Virus record (IMG/VR): IMGVR_UViG_3300009168_000064
Location: 1 to 43,289 of that record
Reading direction: 5' to 3' (one strand)
Length of the DNA stretch: 43,289 bases
DNA from: a virus
Both the position numbers and the translations under genes were made by a program. This document shows positions 29,704-38,910 of the stretch, one piece after another. How positions within the stretch are numbered: position 1 is the first letter of the stretch; each line of letters opens with the position of its first letter. The notes below the pieces were generated by a model that had not been told where the DNA came from, made no database searches, and was given only the letters and a program-made list of their open reading frames with translations.

Positions 29704-30639
29704 TTATAGGACTCGAAGCAAGGAATTGCAAACAATGTATGGCTGCATGTTATTGTGTGCGGCATTAGAACCAGAAGCACCAATATTGTGTGCGTGTGCT
29801 CCAGCTGCTTCCATGCCAGAGAATGTAACATCAGCATTAGAGTGATCCACATTAGGACCAGTATTCATGAACAACGTTGATGTCAACAATTCACCAATAA
29901 GCGCTGAATAACCAGAAAATCCGTGAATATGGCTACCTTGAACGTCAACAGAGTGTCCGTGTGATGCTAGTTCGGCCAAAGTGAGGACGTGAGCACTCTC
30001 GCCACCAACTGTACCGACAGCTAAAGCACCGCCGGCCATAACACCTACACGTTGACGTTTGTCAGGAAGACCAAAGGTAGTTCCATCGCCGGCACCGTAT
30101 GTTGTTCCAAATATAGCGAACAACGCCGCATAAGTAGTGCGAGAAATGGTCTGTCCGTTTGGAAACTTCCAACCCGGAGGTTCTGTGCTACCGAAATAGT
30201 CAATGGTTCCACCGAGTGGAATAACTCCAGCGCCTTGCCATGCAGTTCCGGTCCAAAGAAATTCCATGTTAGTGTCGGTTTCATAAATAACAACACCTTC
30301 GTCTGCCGCAACTAACCCGGTGGGACGAGTAACACTTGTACATATAATCCGTTCTTGCAACTTCCACCGTGTACCGGTCCAAATTCGTGTAAGATCGGTA
30401 TCGGTTTCATAAATAGCTTTACCTTCATCGCCGGCAACGAGTACTGGGCGAGTACTACTTGTACAAATAGTAAAACCGGAACCACCGGGTCCCATGGGTC
30501 CACGAACGTTTCCGGCATCGATGTTTGTTCCACCTCTAGTAACTAGAATAAGATTATTACCAACAACATTACCATTAATAACAGTAGCGGCTTCCATTGT
30601 AATCATACGTTCTTTAGTTAAACCAGTTACTGTGGCCAT
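29704..30639 (-). CDS. tail fibre with phage tail collar domain
   Basis: 311 residues. After a 45-residue N-terminus come a short 'RGPMGPGGSG' linker and two repeats of 'ICTS.TRP...AADEG..IYETDT....W.GT.W', a module frequent in phage fibres. Then comes the collar domain, 'GGTIDYFGSTEPPGWKFPNGQTISRTTYAALFAIFGTTYGAGDGTTFGLPD', and a His/Gly-rich C-terminus. Start overlaps the second tail-tube gene by 13 bases, with AGGAGG upstream. Probably receptor-binding. Confidence 0.85.
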   Translation of the reverse strand: MATVTGLTKERMITMEAATVINGNVVGNNLILVTRGGTNIDAGNVRGPMGPGGSGFTICTSSTRPVLVAGDEGKAIYETDTDLTRIWTGTRWKLQERIICTSVTRPTGLVAADEGVVIYETDTNMEFLWTGTAWQGAGVIPLGGTIDYFGSTEPPGWKFPNGQTISRTTYAALFAIFGTTYGAGDGTTFGLPDKRQRVGVMAGGALAVGTVGGESAHVLTLAELASHGHSVDVQGSHIHGFSGYSALIGELLTSTLFMNTGPNVDHSNADVTFSGMEAAGAHAHNIGASGSNAAHNNMQPYIVCNSLLRVL

Positions 30640-31454
30640 AGGTCCTCCTCATTCTTCTCGCTACTGCTGATTTCATAACTATCAGCATCCAACATTATTG
30701 CTGTATCAGAAATGATTTGGAACGTGGTGTCATCGAGCATGATAAGAGTGGTGGTATCTTCAGCTTGAGTATCGGCAGTCCATGTACCATCACCGTTATC
30801 AGTAATGATAAGACGGTCCCACTTCCTGATAAATGTAGCAAGACCCTTGAGGGACGGTAACTGTGCATCACTATCTTCATCACCATAAATAATGTCTTCA
30901 AGATCCGCAAGCATGTTCGGGTCCATCAGACGACTGTCAAATATAACATGCGCTGTTGGCCTATAATTTTCAATTTCTTCTGGAATTGCTGAAATTGTCC
31001 ACTCAAATTCAATTGGTTCCGTGTCCAAAGACATTGTTTGATAATCTCTTTGAGACGGAAGTGCAGTTAAATTATACAAAAGATGAATCTTGTAACCCGC
31101 TTCTGTACCAATAATATCGTCACCAACTCGTGTTTGATATGACAAACCGAATCTACTTTGTGATTGACCGGTAACGTAGAAGCCGGCTTGCTCTAAATAA
31201 GTTCCTTCGTAGTATAGAAATTCTTCTGGGTATGTAAATGCTCTAACTATAGCGGCAAAATCACCAACTGTTACAATGTCATTGAACTTAACCCCATCGA
31301 AATAAACTGGATCAACTTCATTTCCCATACTTTCTTCAACCGAAGTCAATCCGTTCCACGCAACACCATACCCATCTTCTTTGTAAAGGACGCCCTTGCT
31401 TACGCCGGTCTCATAGATACGTTCTCCAACTTGATCCCAAGCAAGTGTCGTCAT
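30627..31454 (-). CDS. tail tube protein, paralogue 2
   Basis: 275 residues. The N-terminal 190 residues match the gene at 32018 throughout: 'WDQVGER.YETGV..GVLY', 'GVAWNGLTSV.E', 'FTYP.EF', 'FGLS(Y/F)(R/Q)TRVG.D..G', 'YK(I/L)HL.Y', 'SP..EIEF.W.IS'. The C-terminal extension differs: 'DNGDGTWTADT' and 'LDDTTFQIISDTAIMLDADSYEISSS', a beta-rich end common in siphovirus tube proteins. GGAGGG precedes ATG. The two paralogues may form a mixed tube or tube plus terminator. Confidence 0.82.
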   Translation of the reverse strand: MTTLAWDQVGERIYETGVSKGVLYKEDGYGVAWNGLTSVEESMGNEVDPVYFDGVKFNDIVTVGDFAAIVRAFTYPEEFLYYEGTYLEQAGFYVTGQSQSRFGLSYQTRVGDDIIGTEAGYKIHLLYNLTALPSQRDYQTMSLDTEPIEFEWTISAIPEEIENYRPTAHVIFDSRLMDPNMLADLEDIIYGDEDSDAQLPSLKGLATFIRKWDRLIITDNGDGTWTADTQAEDTTTLIMLDDTTFQIISDTAIMLDADSYEISSSEKNEEDLWPQ

Positions 31455-31462
31455 TTACCCTC

Positions 31463-32005
31463 CTAACCGCTCGTATTGTATTGCGCTCTTCTTATGGCAT
31501 TAAGCTCACGATTCCTGCTTGCGATCTCGTTCCTGGACATCTTGTTTGGCTTGGAGTTCTTAATGTTACAGATACGAATCAACGCAAACAATCTATTCAA
31601 ATGCCAATACTCACACTCGAACGGGATGTTAAATGCAACCATCCAGTAGTAAATTAATTCAGAGGTGATGATCTCTCCTTTACCTTTACGTGCTGGCATA
31701 GATCCAAATGTAGTTGCCGACTCTTTTGATTCAATGTAGTCATTAATTTGTTTAATGTTTTCTTTAGAAAATCTGGCAAAAAGATCCGGAGGATAAATAG
31801 GAGAGATAATCATCGCCTCTACGTATGAAAGAATTTCTTCTGAAGTTTTCTCGTTATCTGCCAAGAATGGTTTTTGAAATTTTGACTCCCATTTTGACAG
31901 TGAGACTAAAGAATGCTCTAGCTCTAATTCGAAGTCACCGACTGACTCAAAAGTTTGTGCTTCTTCATTAAAGTATTCCTCTCCTAAAACAATAAGTTTG
32001 AGCAT
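31463..32005 (-). CDS. tail assembly chaperone
   Basis: 180 residues, soluble, helical. Position between two tube genes and 'FELELEHSLVSLSKWESKFQKPFLAD' plus 'SELIYYWMVAFNIPFECEYWHLNRLFALIRICNIKN' fit the single-gene tail chaperones of Gram-positive siphoviruses (bind tape measure and tube subunits). No frameshifted G/GT pair is visible. GGAGAG five bases before ATG. Confidence 0.75.
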   Translation of the reverse strand: MLKLIVLGEEYFNEEAQTFESVGDFELELEHSLVSLSKWESKFQKPFLADNEKTSEEILSYVEAMIISPIYPPDLFARFSKENIKQINDYIESKESATTFGSMPARKGKGEIITSELIYYWMVAFNIPFECEYWHLNRLFALIRICNIKNSKPNKMSRNEIASRNRELNAIRRAQYNTSG

Positions 32006-32017
32006 TCTCTACTCTCC

Positions 32018-32884
32018 TTAAGCTGGCCCAGCTACCCAAGCAGTTCCATTCCAGTGAGCTTGCCCAGGAGTACTAGCCGTTTGAGTTTGCACATACTGTC
32101 CAACGGTCCATGCCGTGTTCGGTGAGGCAACGATACCGGAGGCTTGAAGGGCAGCAACATCTGCAGGTACAGTAGAACCGCTTGGTGTCCATGATCCAGG
32201 AACACCTGCGGTTGCCCCAGTGGCTACTGCACCACTACTGAAAAGCGCAATGACCTCATCAGGTAGCGGCAGGTTAGCTGAACTAGCGCCATTACCATAC
32301 AGTTCGGCTTCAAGGAGCGTGAGTGAGGCTTCGTCTACCACGGTTGAGTCCACCACGATCAGGGAAGTAGGATTGTAGTCGGTAACGGGAACCGGTGATG
32401 TTGAGATCTCCCAACTGAATGTAATAGCCTCAGGGGAGTCGTTAATAGTGTTGTATGCCTTCTCCGACGGACTTGCAATACAACCGTAAACGAGGTGAAG
32501 CTTGTAGCCATGCGCTTCGCCTTCTGTGTCATTACCAACACGAGTACGGAATGACAACCCAAACATCTTCCTGGGCTGTTGACCAACCGCAACGCCATCC
32601 ACTGGAAGAGCGAGACCATCAAACTCGGAAAACTCATCCGGGTATGTAAACGCTTCGAGTGTAGCGCCAAACTCTTCTGCTGAAATGAGGTTCAGGTACT
32701 TAATGTTGTCTGCATACTGAGCAGTGGCTTCTGCTCCAGTAGGAGTTTCCGAAACGCTAGTAAGACCGTTCCAAGCAACACCAGTAGCATAAACGCCACT
32801 GACGTCAGGAATGTAAAGAACGCCATGATCTACACCAGTTTCGTAGAGGCGCTCACCAACCTGATCCCAAACGAGTGCGGGCAT
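32018..32884 (-). CDS. major tail tube protein, paralogue 1
   Basis: 288 residues. Same tube core as the gene at 30627 (residues 1-195), then a different C-terminus: a Gly/Thr/Pro linker and 'VASPNTAWTVGQYVQTQTASTPGQAHWNGTAWVAGPA', a small carbohydrate-binding-like decoration module seen at the ends of many actinophage structural proteins. AGGAGG precedes ATG. It is placed directly after head-tail joining genes, the normal tube position. Confidence 0.85.
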   Translation of the reverse strand: MPALVWDQVGERLYETGVDHGVLYIPDVSGVYATGVAWNGLTSVSETPTGAEATAQYADNIKYLNLISAEEFGATLEAFTYPDEFSEFDGLALPVDGVAVGQQPRKMFGLSFRTRVGNDTEGEAHGYKLHLVYGCIASPSEKAYNTINDSPEAITFSWEISTSPVPVTDYNPTSLIVVDSTVVDEASLTLLEAELYGNGASSANLPLPDEVIALFSSGAVATGATAGVPGSWTPSGSTVPADVAALQASGIVASPNTAWTVGQYVQTQTASTPGQAHWNGTAWVAGPA

Positions 32885-32896
32885 TGTGTCTTCCTC

Positions 32897-33202
32897 CTAG
32901 AAGAAAAGCTTGAAAACATCGTGATTGAGGTTCTCAGAGGTATAAAACCGATCGTATATACACAATGGTAATGCAGCGACTTTATCAGCGATACCACTGT
33001 CTGGATCTCTATCAATAACCGTCACCTGATACCGCAATCTAAGTAAATATGGCCTATCATCTGCAAATGACGTTTCTTCATAATCTCTTCTATAAACAAT
33101 ACACGGATATTCCATCTTTACCGTAGGCGGTGGTTGAAAATATACCTGATCGGTTTCGAGGATTGCGGCTAAGATAGCTTGAAGCTCAAGCCGTGGGGCC
33201 AT
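32897..33202 (-). CDS. tail terminator or head-tail joining protein
   Basis: 101 residues from ATG at 33202 (GGGGAG eight bases upstream). 'LELQAILAAILETDQVYFQPPPTVKMEYPCIVYRRDYEET..ADDRPYLLRLRYQVTVIDRDPDS' is typical of small siphovirus joining proteins: an N-terminal helix, a 'YPCIVY' strand, then 'Y.VTVID.DPDS.I'. Position before the tube gene supports a terminator role. Confidence 0.72.
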   Translation of the reverse strand: MAPRLELQAILAAILETDQVYFQPPPTVKMEYPCIVYRRDYEETSFADDRPYLLRLRYQVTVIDRDPDSGIADKVAALPLCIYDRFYTSENLNHDVFKLFF

Positions 33203-33515
33203 TGTAAACACTCCCCAAACTCAGGACGAGTCGGGGGCTCCTGACTTCCACATTTGTGACAGTCCACAGAACCCCCGCCCATCGTACGTACTTAATTTTG
33301 AAGAAGTGTTCAACGGCATAGTCATCAGCGACAATACTGATTGAATTTCCAACCGTAATATCATCGTTCAGACTTTCTCCAGGTTCTAATTTTCTTGTAT
33401 TTCTGATTACATCACCATAATATTTGGCTTCAGTAATCGTATCAACCCACACGCCTGAGTTAGATGGTTCTTCTATGGAATCGCCATAACCAACTTCTCC
33501 AAAGAATCTTGCCAT
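33186..33515 (-). CDS. head-tail connector / head closure protein
   Basis: 109 residues, beta-rich: 'GVWVDTITEAKYYGDVIRNTRKLEPGESLNDDITVGNSISIVADDY' and 'IKYVRWAGVLWTVTNVEVRSPRLVLSLGSVYNG' match small head-closure-like proteins (W-x-V-x-x-V-E-V-x-x-P-R-L-x-L). Between the capsid and terminator genes. AAGGAAGGGG upstream of ATG. Confidence 0.72.
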   Translation of the reverse strand: MARFFGEVGYGDSIEEPSNSGVWVDTITEAKYYGDVIRNTRKLEPGESLNDDITVGNSISIVADDYAVEHFFKIKYVRWAGVLWTVTNVEVRSPRLVLSLGSVYNGPTA

Positions 33516-33534
33516 CTTAACCCCTTCCTTAAAA

Positions 33535-35385
33535 TTATTCCTTAGGAGGCTTCGGGGATCGTGCTTCTGCCGTTCCCACTACACCACCATCATCAGGAAG
33601 TGATCCGTGAACCGGAGGAACACTTTGACGCTCGTTAGGAGGCTCAGGCACGATAATGTGAGCTGTACCATTAGGCGGAGCAACGTAAGTACCTTGCGTA
33701 ACAACAATTGCAGACTTGAGTTTGACCAAAGCGCCTGAACACCTGGTCTCAATCAAGTACTTGAACTGGTTGTAGTCGATGTCAAAGTCGTCGAACAGGC
33801 TAACTTGCCCGCCTTGATCAGCACCAATGACATAGTCATTCATGTTGACAATAACTGCCAAAGGAGCGCCGGCAGCCGGGTCAAAGATGTCAACCGGAAC
33901 AATCGAAGAAACACGAAGCTCTGAAGCAACTTGCTCCAAAGACGTGTAAATACGACGACCCAACGTGTCCTTCAAAAGCATGAATTGGGCAAGCATTGCT
34001 TCGCTGGTGTACATCGTGGGTGTACCACTACCACGGTACTGTGAACGCCACGAAACAACTGCATCAACAAAGTTGTCAATACCGCCAGCAGCAACATCCG
34101 CTTTGACCTGAATGGTAAAGAGCGGGTCGTCCTTAGCGATGGGACGAATACGATCTTCCAGAATCTTGTCAGGGTCCGGAACTGTACGGCCATCACCAAG
34201 AAGAATTGCACGTGCGAGCTCTTCGTCAAGCATGAGACGCATTTCGCCCTTCATCCAGGCGACTACGTCGAAGTCGGTGATGTCAATGATGTCATCACGG
34301 TCCAACTTCTGCTTCTTGTAGATGGTTTGAGGAGCAGTTTCACGACGAGCAGTTCCGTAGAACTCCTCTTGCTTCTCTTCACCAGTAATATAACCCTTCG
34401 CACGAGCGTCATCGTACGTAAGGTCTGCCCAATGCGTCTTAACTCGACTAAACGGCGTCTTACGAGCTCCACCAAGAACTGAATTCACCCATTCAGTACG
34501 CCGAGTGTAGAATTCAGGTGCAGTCGTAAGGGCCCGTGCCTCTGGGAACAGAACATCAATCTGATTGATGCCATGTGCCAGCGCATAGTTCTCAACGGCC
34601 TGCTTAAGTGAACCGACCTTGGTTGCATCAGCAACAATATCTTTAACATCAGAATGAGAAAGAACAGGAGACGTGTCCTTCTCGTCCTTTTCAAAAACGT
34701 TTCGGGTCATCTTGCTACCTTCCTGATCGGTCTCGTTAGAATCGTCGTTGAGGTTACTCTGCTCTGCACTACCGCCTGAGTTATCCTCAAGGGCTTGTCC
34801 TAGCATGTAATGAAGGACATCTTTTTGCTTATCAGTCATAGAATCATAGATGTCTTGGATGGTCTCCCCATCCGCTTCTTCATCATCAGCATGAGTAAGC
34901 TCTTCTTCTACTTCTTCGGTAGTTCCGTGTTCAAGTTCAAGACCAGTGTAGATAATAACCTCATCGTCAATTACGTCTTCGCCGCCATCAGAGTGACGGA
35001 TAGTGACGTTCTCAATGAGAGCACCAGGATTAGCACCCGAAAGAACGAGACTTACTTCACGAATAGCTCCGTGAAGAACTCGACCCGCTCGCTCGACAAG
35101 TTCATTAGCCCAGATAGAAAGCATGTTGATGTCACCATGCTCTACCAAGCCTTTTGTATGAGTTGCCTTCGGTGATGTATTAAAGAATCCATAAGCATAA
35201 ACACCATCATCACGATTTTCGAGAACCGCATGACCAAGAACATTCTCGGGATCGGAATGACCGTGCTGCCAAACGAGAGGAACTCGCGTTTGATCTTGAT
35301 GCTTGAACGCGCCTGACATAATCGTTCGGCCATCGGAACACTTAAGCCCCGCTTTAGTTGCGTAGCCGCTGAAGTCCGCTTCCAT
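33535..35385 (-). CDS. fused head maturation protease, scaffold and major capsid protein
   Basis: 616 residues. Residues 1-130: S78-type prohead protease, 'VWQHGHSD' (His41/43) and 'REVSLVLSGANPGA' (Ser112 or 116). Residues about 130-225: acidic, low-complexity, scaffold-like. From Met226 on: HK97-fold major capsid protein, with 'VFEKDEKD', a delta-like helix region, then 'LLDEELARAILLGDG' and 'SLFDDFDIDYNQFKYLIETRCSGALVKLKSAIV'. A strong internal ribosome site (AGGAAGG seven bases before ATG 34710) would yield the capsid subunit alone. The C-terminus is a Pro-rich tail. The start overlaps the portal gene by 32 bases. Confidence 0.88.
   Translation of the reverse strand: MEADFSGYATKAGLKCSDGRTIMSGAFKHQDQTRVPLVWQHGHSDPENVLGHAVLENRDDGVYAYGFFNTSPKATHTKGLVEHGDINMLSIWANELVERAGRVLHGAIREVSLVLSGANPGALIENVTIRHSDGGEDVIDDEVIIYTGLELEHGTTEEVEEELTHADDEEADGETIQDIYDSMTDKQKDVLHYMLGQALEDNSGGSAEQSNLNDDSNETDQEGSKMTRNVFEKDEKDTSPVLSHSDVKDIVADATKVGSLKQAVENYALAHGINQIDVLFPEARALTTAPEFYTRRTEWVNSVLGGARKTPFSRVKTHWADLTYDDARAKGYITGEEKQEEFYGTARRETAPQTIYKKQKLDRDDIIDITDFDVVAWMKGEMRLMLDEELARAILLGDGRTVPDPDKILEDRIRPIAKDDPLFTIQVKADVAAGGIDNFVDAVVSWRSQYRGSGTPTMYTSEAMLAQFMLLKDTLGRRIYTSLEQVASELRVSSIVPVDIFDPAAGAPLAVIVNMNDYVIGADQGGQVSLFDDFDIDYNQFKYLIETRCSGALVKLKSAIVVTQGTYVAPPNGTAHIIVPEPPNERQSVPPVHGSLPDDGGVVGTAEARSPKPPKE
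34707..34723 (-). promoter_or_regulatory. internal ribosome site for the capsid subunit
   Basis: AGGAAGG, seven bases, then in-frame ATG at 34710, right at the scaffold-capsid border of the fusion gene. This would give a nested, independently translated major capsid protein of about 391 residues. Confidence 0.55.
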
Positions 35386-36622
35386 TTTGACTGTTCCTTT
35401 CTAAATCGTCAGACCCCGGAACTTTTAATTCTGATTCCGGTTGAGGCATGTTGCTGTTAACAAGCTTATCGGCTTTGGGATCGCTTGCTGGTTGAATACC
35501 CATAAACCCTCTGATTTCGTTTGCTGTAAGAATTTCGTTACGAGTAAACTTATCAGCGATCTCCGCAATCTCATTAACAGGTACAAGCTTAAACGGATCA
35601 CGAAAGTACTTAATACGTTCTTTATTCTGCGTGCCCTGGGGTCCAAGGAACGCTCGCTGCATGGATTCAATAACAGCATCAATGATTGGTTCAATTGTAC
35701 GGTTAAAATAATTAAGCATGTCTTCTTCTTTAGCACTACCGTTCATTACTTCCTCGGTAAGACCGAGCTGGTTGTACAGTAGTGCGGTAAGGTACTCTAC
35801 CTGCTTAAGGAGGTTGTTTTCGGCAGGTCGGTTAAGTTGAGTAACCTTTTCGGTACCGTCGATGTAGGCAATACCGTACTGACTCCCCCTCAATTGGAAC
35901 TCAATATCCTCGCGTCGAGCCTCTGCTTGCTGTCGACGAGCCTCTGACTTGATCACATATGGAAGCTGAATGATAACATCCAATCGACCCGAACTAGATT
36001 GTTCGTCCACTGAGTCAAGAAGACCTAGTTTTCTGATCAATCGTTGAAGAGTTGAGTTCGGTTCGTTCATAACTGAATACAAAGGATTCTCAATAATAGC
36101 TACCATTCGCTTTTCCAAAGTAATTTCTTCTCGTTTACCTTTGTTTTCATTGTAAACGCTAAGACGAACGTGTTTTGGATACCATGTGATGATTTCACCT
36201 ACACGCATCGTGTAAATGTCAAACATTTCATTGGTTTCCGGACTTCTAGAGGTATCAACAGGAACAACTACAGCTACGCCTCTATCAAAAAGAGTCATAG
36301 CAATGTCTTGTCTAAACGCTCTAGGAGACTGATCAAGATTTGGCTCTAACGTAAAACAAGTATTTAATGGACTATCAATGTCGTTGATATAACGTCCATC
36401 CTTGTCGATTTTTACGTGTTTAATTAGCAAACCGGCGACATCAAGGCTTAATCTCGTATAAATAGCTGAGATAATGGATCGTTCATTGTAAACTTGTAAT
36501 CTTGACCTTGAGGGAGATGCTCCTTGATAACCGCTTTGAACATAATCTGTATTTGCATAATCATCGCTATTATTACTACGAAAAGCGTTCCAGGCTTTCT
36601 TAACTCGATCCATAATTGCCAA
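35354..36622 (-). CDS. portal protein
   Basis: 422 residues, HK97-family phage portal. 'RSIISAIYTRLSLDVAGLLIKHV' near the N-terminus, 'GLTEEVMNGSAKEEDMLNYFNRTIEPIIDAVIESMQRAF' (the conserved helix and 'N..' loop) and 'TRNEILTANEIRGFMGIQP' near the C-terminus are characteristic. It forms the twelve-subunit DNA channel at one vertex. Followed directly by the capsid fusion, preceded by an H-x-G motif protein. Confidence 0.9.
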   Translation of the reverse strand: MAIMDRVKKAWNAFRSNNSDDYANTDYVQSGYQGASPSRSRLQVYNERSIISAIYTRLSLDVAGLLIKHVKIDKDGRYINDIDSPLNTCFTLEPNLDQSPRAFRQDIAMTLFDRGVAVVVPVDTSRSPETNEMFDIYTMRVGEIITWYPKHVRLSVYNENKGKREEITLEKRMVAIIENPLYSVMNEPNSTLQRLIRKLGLLDSVDEQSSSGRLDVIIQLPYVIKSEARRQQAEARREDIEFQLRGSQYGIAYIDGTEKVTQLNRPAENNLLKQVEYLTALLYNQLGLTEEVMNGSAKEEDMLNYFNRTIEPIIDAVIESMQRAFLGPQGTQNKERIKYFRDPFKLVPVNEIAEIADKFTRNEILTANEIRGFMGIQPASDPKADKLVNSNMPQPESELKVPGSDDLERNSQNGSGLQRLRN

Positions 36623-36637
36623 GATAAGTCACCTCCC

Positions 36638-37153
36638 TTATAGTATTCTCAAAGAACTTCTACTCAAAGTTCTTCCACCTCTTCTAAGAATTTGATCTGC
36701 AATCAAAGCGCCGGCAACACCAACCATAACTTGGTCTGATTTATAGCTGGTCTTTTTATTTGCGTTTTTTGATCTAACTGGGACAATATCAGTAATTCTT
36801 GTCGAACCATAACGCTTAATTAGATCCATAGCTGTTGATTTACCAGCTTTATGTCTTTCTAATTGCGCACCAACACGCTTTGACTTTCGTTCTAGACCAC
36901 CACGAATTCCTCTACCTCTGACAAGGTCAACTACACCTAGTCTTCCAGTAGCACCTCTGATTCTAGAACTTATTGGTCCACCTTTAGTTCCCGCACGCAC
37001 GAGCGCTTGCTGTCGACGTTCTCTACGAACACCCCACTTCATTCCAGGAACGCCGCTATGTTCAAAATATCGATCAATTTGCTCATGAGTCATGCCGTTT
37101 GCTTCAAGCATAGACCCAATGTCATCGATTTCTTCTTCGGAATATGCAATCAT
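36638..37153 (-). CDS. basic virion-module protein with HSGVPGMKWGVRR motif
   Basis: 171 residues. An acidic helix 'AYSEEEIDDIGSMLEANGMT', then 'YFEHSGVPGMKWGVRRERR', followed by a strongly basic region (KRVGAQLERHKAGKS) and 'VGVAGALIADQILRRGGRTL', a glycine-rich hydrophobic helix. H-(Y/S)-G-x-x-G-M-(K/R)-W-G-V-R-R occurs in many phage proteins encoded near portal or capsid genes; function not known to me. Start overlaps the terminase stop (four bases). Confidence 0.72.
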   Translation of the reverse strand: MIAYSEEEIDDIGSMLEANGMTHEQIDRYFEHSGVPGMKWGVRRERRQQALVRAGTKGGPISSRIRGATGRLGVVDLVRGRGIRGGLERKSKRVGAQLERHKAGKSTAMDLIKRYGSTRITDIVPVRSKNANKKTSYKSDQVMVGVAGALIADQILRRGGRTLSRSSLRIL

Positions 37154-38895
37154 TCAAACGCCTCCTTGTTCGCCTTGTAGGCAACATATGCGTCCATCAT
37201 AGCCGAAACATTGTCAATCTTTTCTTCGGCACGTTTCTTTAGAAGTTTTCGGTTTCCATTAGTATCTTCTAAAGTGACCGCATTGCCCATGGCAAACGAC
37301 ATGAGGTCTTGATCAAAGATTAGTTTTCTTTCCTCCGCTAGAATCTTCAATTCTCCAAGAGGAACTGATTCTGTTCTTGCTCCTTGGATGACCTTCTCAA
37401 GTCCATAAGCACCATTCTCGATTTCCCATCGAGTAACAAACTCTTTGGCATTGTATGGGTCAAATCCAAAGCAACGAACATCATACTCGTTTGCTTGAAT
37501 GAATGCATCTAGATCGTCGTAGACTTCCATCATGTCCAAGACAGTTCCATCCAAAACATGGAGACTGCCTTCAGAGATGAACTCTTCATACTTGTGTCGC
37601 ATAGCACCAGGAAGTTTCATCAACGTCAAAGACGTAATGTAGCTTCTAGTTTTGATGCCAAAAGAATAATTCTGGAATGGAAAGACAAAAGTGAACGCAC
37701 AGAAGTCATCACCTTGTGAGAGGTCTGCCCCGAGAGCGCATGGCATACTCCAAAACTCTCTTGCGCGATGAGGAAGCGTCTCTTCGTACGTGAAGAAGTA
37801 CGTGTAGCCCTCCATGGGAATGCCAAACCTCTTTGCGAGGATGTCATTCCTTGCGGCTGGCGCTTTCTCAGCTCTTTCCACGTCCAAATGATAAACATCG
37901 TAGGTCACTGTCTTACCGAGATTAGGATTTGCCTTCAACCACATAGCTGGATTAGCAACTTCTTCAATTTCATCCAACTTGTAGTGCCAGATTGAAATGT
38001 GAGGAGCTTGGTACTCTCCTCGAAGAATGCTAGCAAGTTCCATTTTGACAGTATCACCAGAACCGTTCCTAACTGTTCCTTCAGAACTGATAGCAACGAT
38101 CAGATAGTCTTCCATCTTCGAGGCGCCTTGCTCAATTGCTCCAACCACATCTTCTCTAATGTCTCCAGACAACCATTCGTCGATCGTCGAGACCTTAGGA
38201 CGTAGTCCTTGAAGCTTGTTGATCGTCATAGGACGAATCTCGAGCAATGAACCAGTTAAGAAATTCTCGATACCCTTCTTAGTTGAAGCTAGCTTTACTC
38301 TTTGGGCCCTTGAGCCGGTGGTGTTCTGTAGAGAACCCTCGGTCAAGAACTTAAACAGAGGGCCCCTTGCTCTAGTGATGGCAGTACGGAAGGGGGACAT
38401 TACTTCTTCGGCCTGCTTCATGGTCGGGGCCGTTGTGATCTGATGAGTAGTTGCGGTATCTACATTTAAGAAGTAGGCTTGGATGCAATGGGCATACATT
38501 GACTTAGCGGACCCTCTGGCCACGATCAGGTATTGCTTGGTAGTCAGGCGTTTCTTTATTAGCTTCTTTACATAGTGGCCACCAGATCCAATTTCATCTG
38601 GTTGATAAACACTTCTCTCAACAAAGTAATACCAACCAAAAATTTGTTCTGCCCAAAGTTTAAATGTATCTAGCAGATGTAGATCACTACCATCAGTAAG
38701 TGTTAATTCAAACTCACAATACTGAATGAAACCAACTACAGCCTGATCATCGTAATAGATGTTAGGATTATCGATCAGAGCATCAATGCGATTCATCTCT
38801 AAAGAAACTTCTTCATTAACTGGAATGTCACCAGCAAGGACTTGCGCCCTAAACTGTTCATAATAAAAAGGAGTTGCAGTATTAGATAATGCCAA
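37150..38895 (-). CDS. terminase large subunit
   Basis: 581 residues, Terminase_1 type. ATPase: 'YLIVARGSAKS' (Walker A-like, 122-132), 'APTMKQAEEVM', Walker B 'VSTIDEW' (235-241), 'AISSEGT' coupling motif. Nuclease: 'ALGADLSQGDDFCAF', 'CFGFDPYNAKEF' and C-terminal 'DNVSAMMDAYVAY' supply the RNase H-like acidic residues. Packages DNA at the portal. Probable small subunit is encoded at 40330, separated by four genes. Confidence 0.92.
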   Translation of the reverse strand: MALSNTATPFYYEQFRAQVLAGDIPVNEEVSLEMNRIDALIDNPNIYYDDQAVVGFIQYCEFELTLTDGSDLHLLDTFKLWAEQIFGWYYFVERSVYQPDEIGSGGHYVKKLIKKRLTTKQYLIVARGSAKSMYAHCIQAYFLNVDTATTHQITTAPTMKQAEEVMSPFRTAITRARGPLFKFLTEGSLQNTTGSRAQRVKLASTKKGIENFLTGSLLEIRPMTINKLQGLRPKVSTIDEWLSGDIREDVVGAIEQGASKMEDYLIVAISSEGTVRNGSGDTVKMELASILRGEYQAPHISIWHYKLDEIEEVANPAMWLKANPNLGKTVTYDVYHLDVERAEKAPAARNDILAKRFGIPMEGYTYFFTYEETLPHRAREFWSMPCALGADLSQGDDFCAFTFVFPFQNYSFGIKTRSYITSLTLMKLPGAMRHKYEEFISEGSLHVLDGTVLDMMEVYDDLDAFIQANEYDVRCFGFDPYNAKEFVTRWEIENGAYGLEKVIQGARTESVPLGELKILAEERKLIFDQDLMSFAMGNAVTLEDTNGNRKLLKKRAEEKIDNVSAMMDAYVAYKANKEAFE

Positions 38896-38910
38896 AACTG
38901 CCTCCTTAGT

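Noticed and set aside
31463-32005. Programmed frameshift in the tail chaperone gene
   Set aside because: No slippery heptamer with an extended second frame was seen; the next gene starts independently with its own ribosome site.
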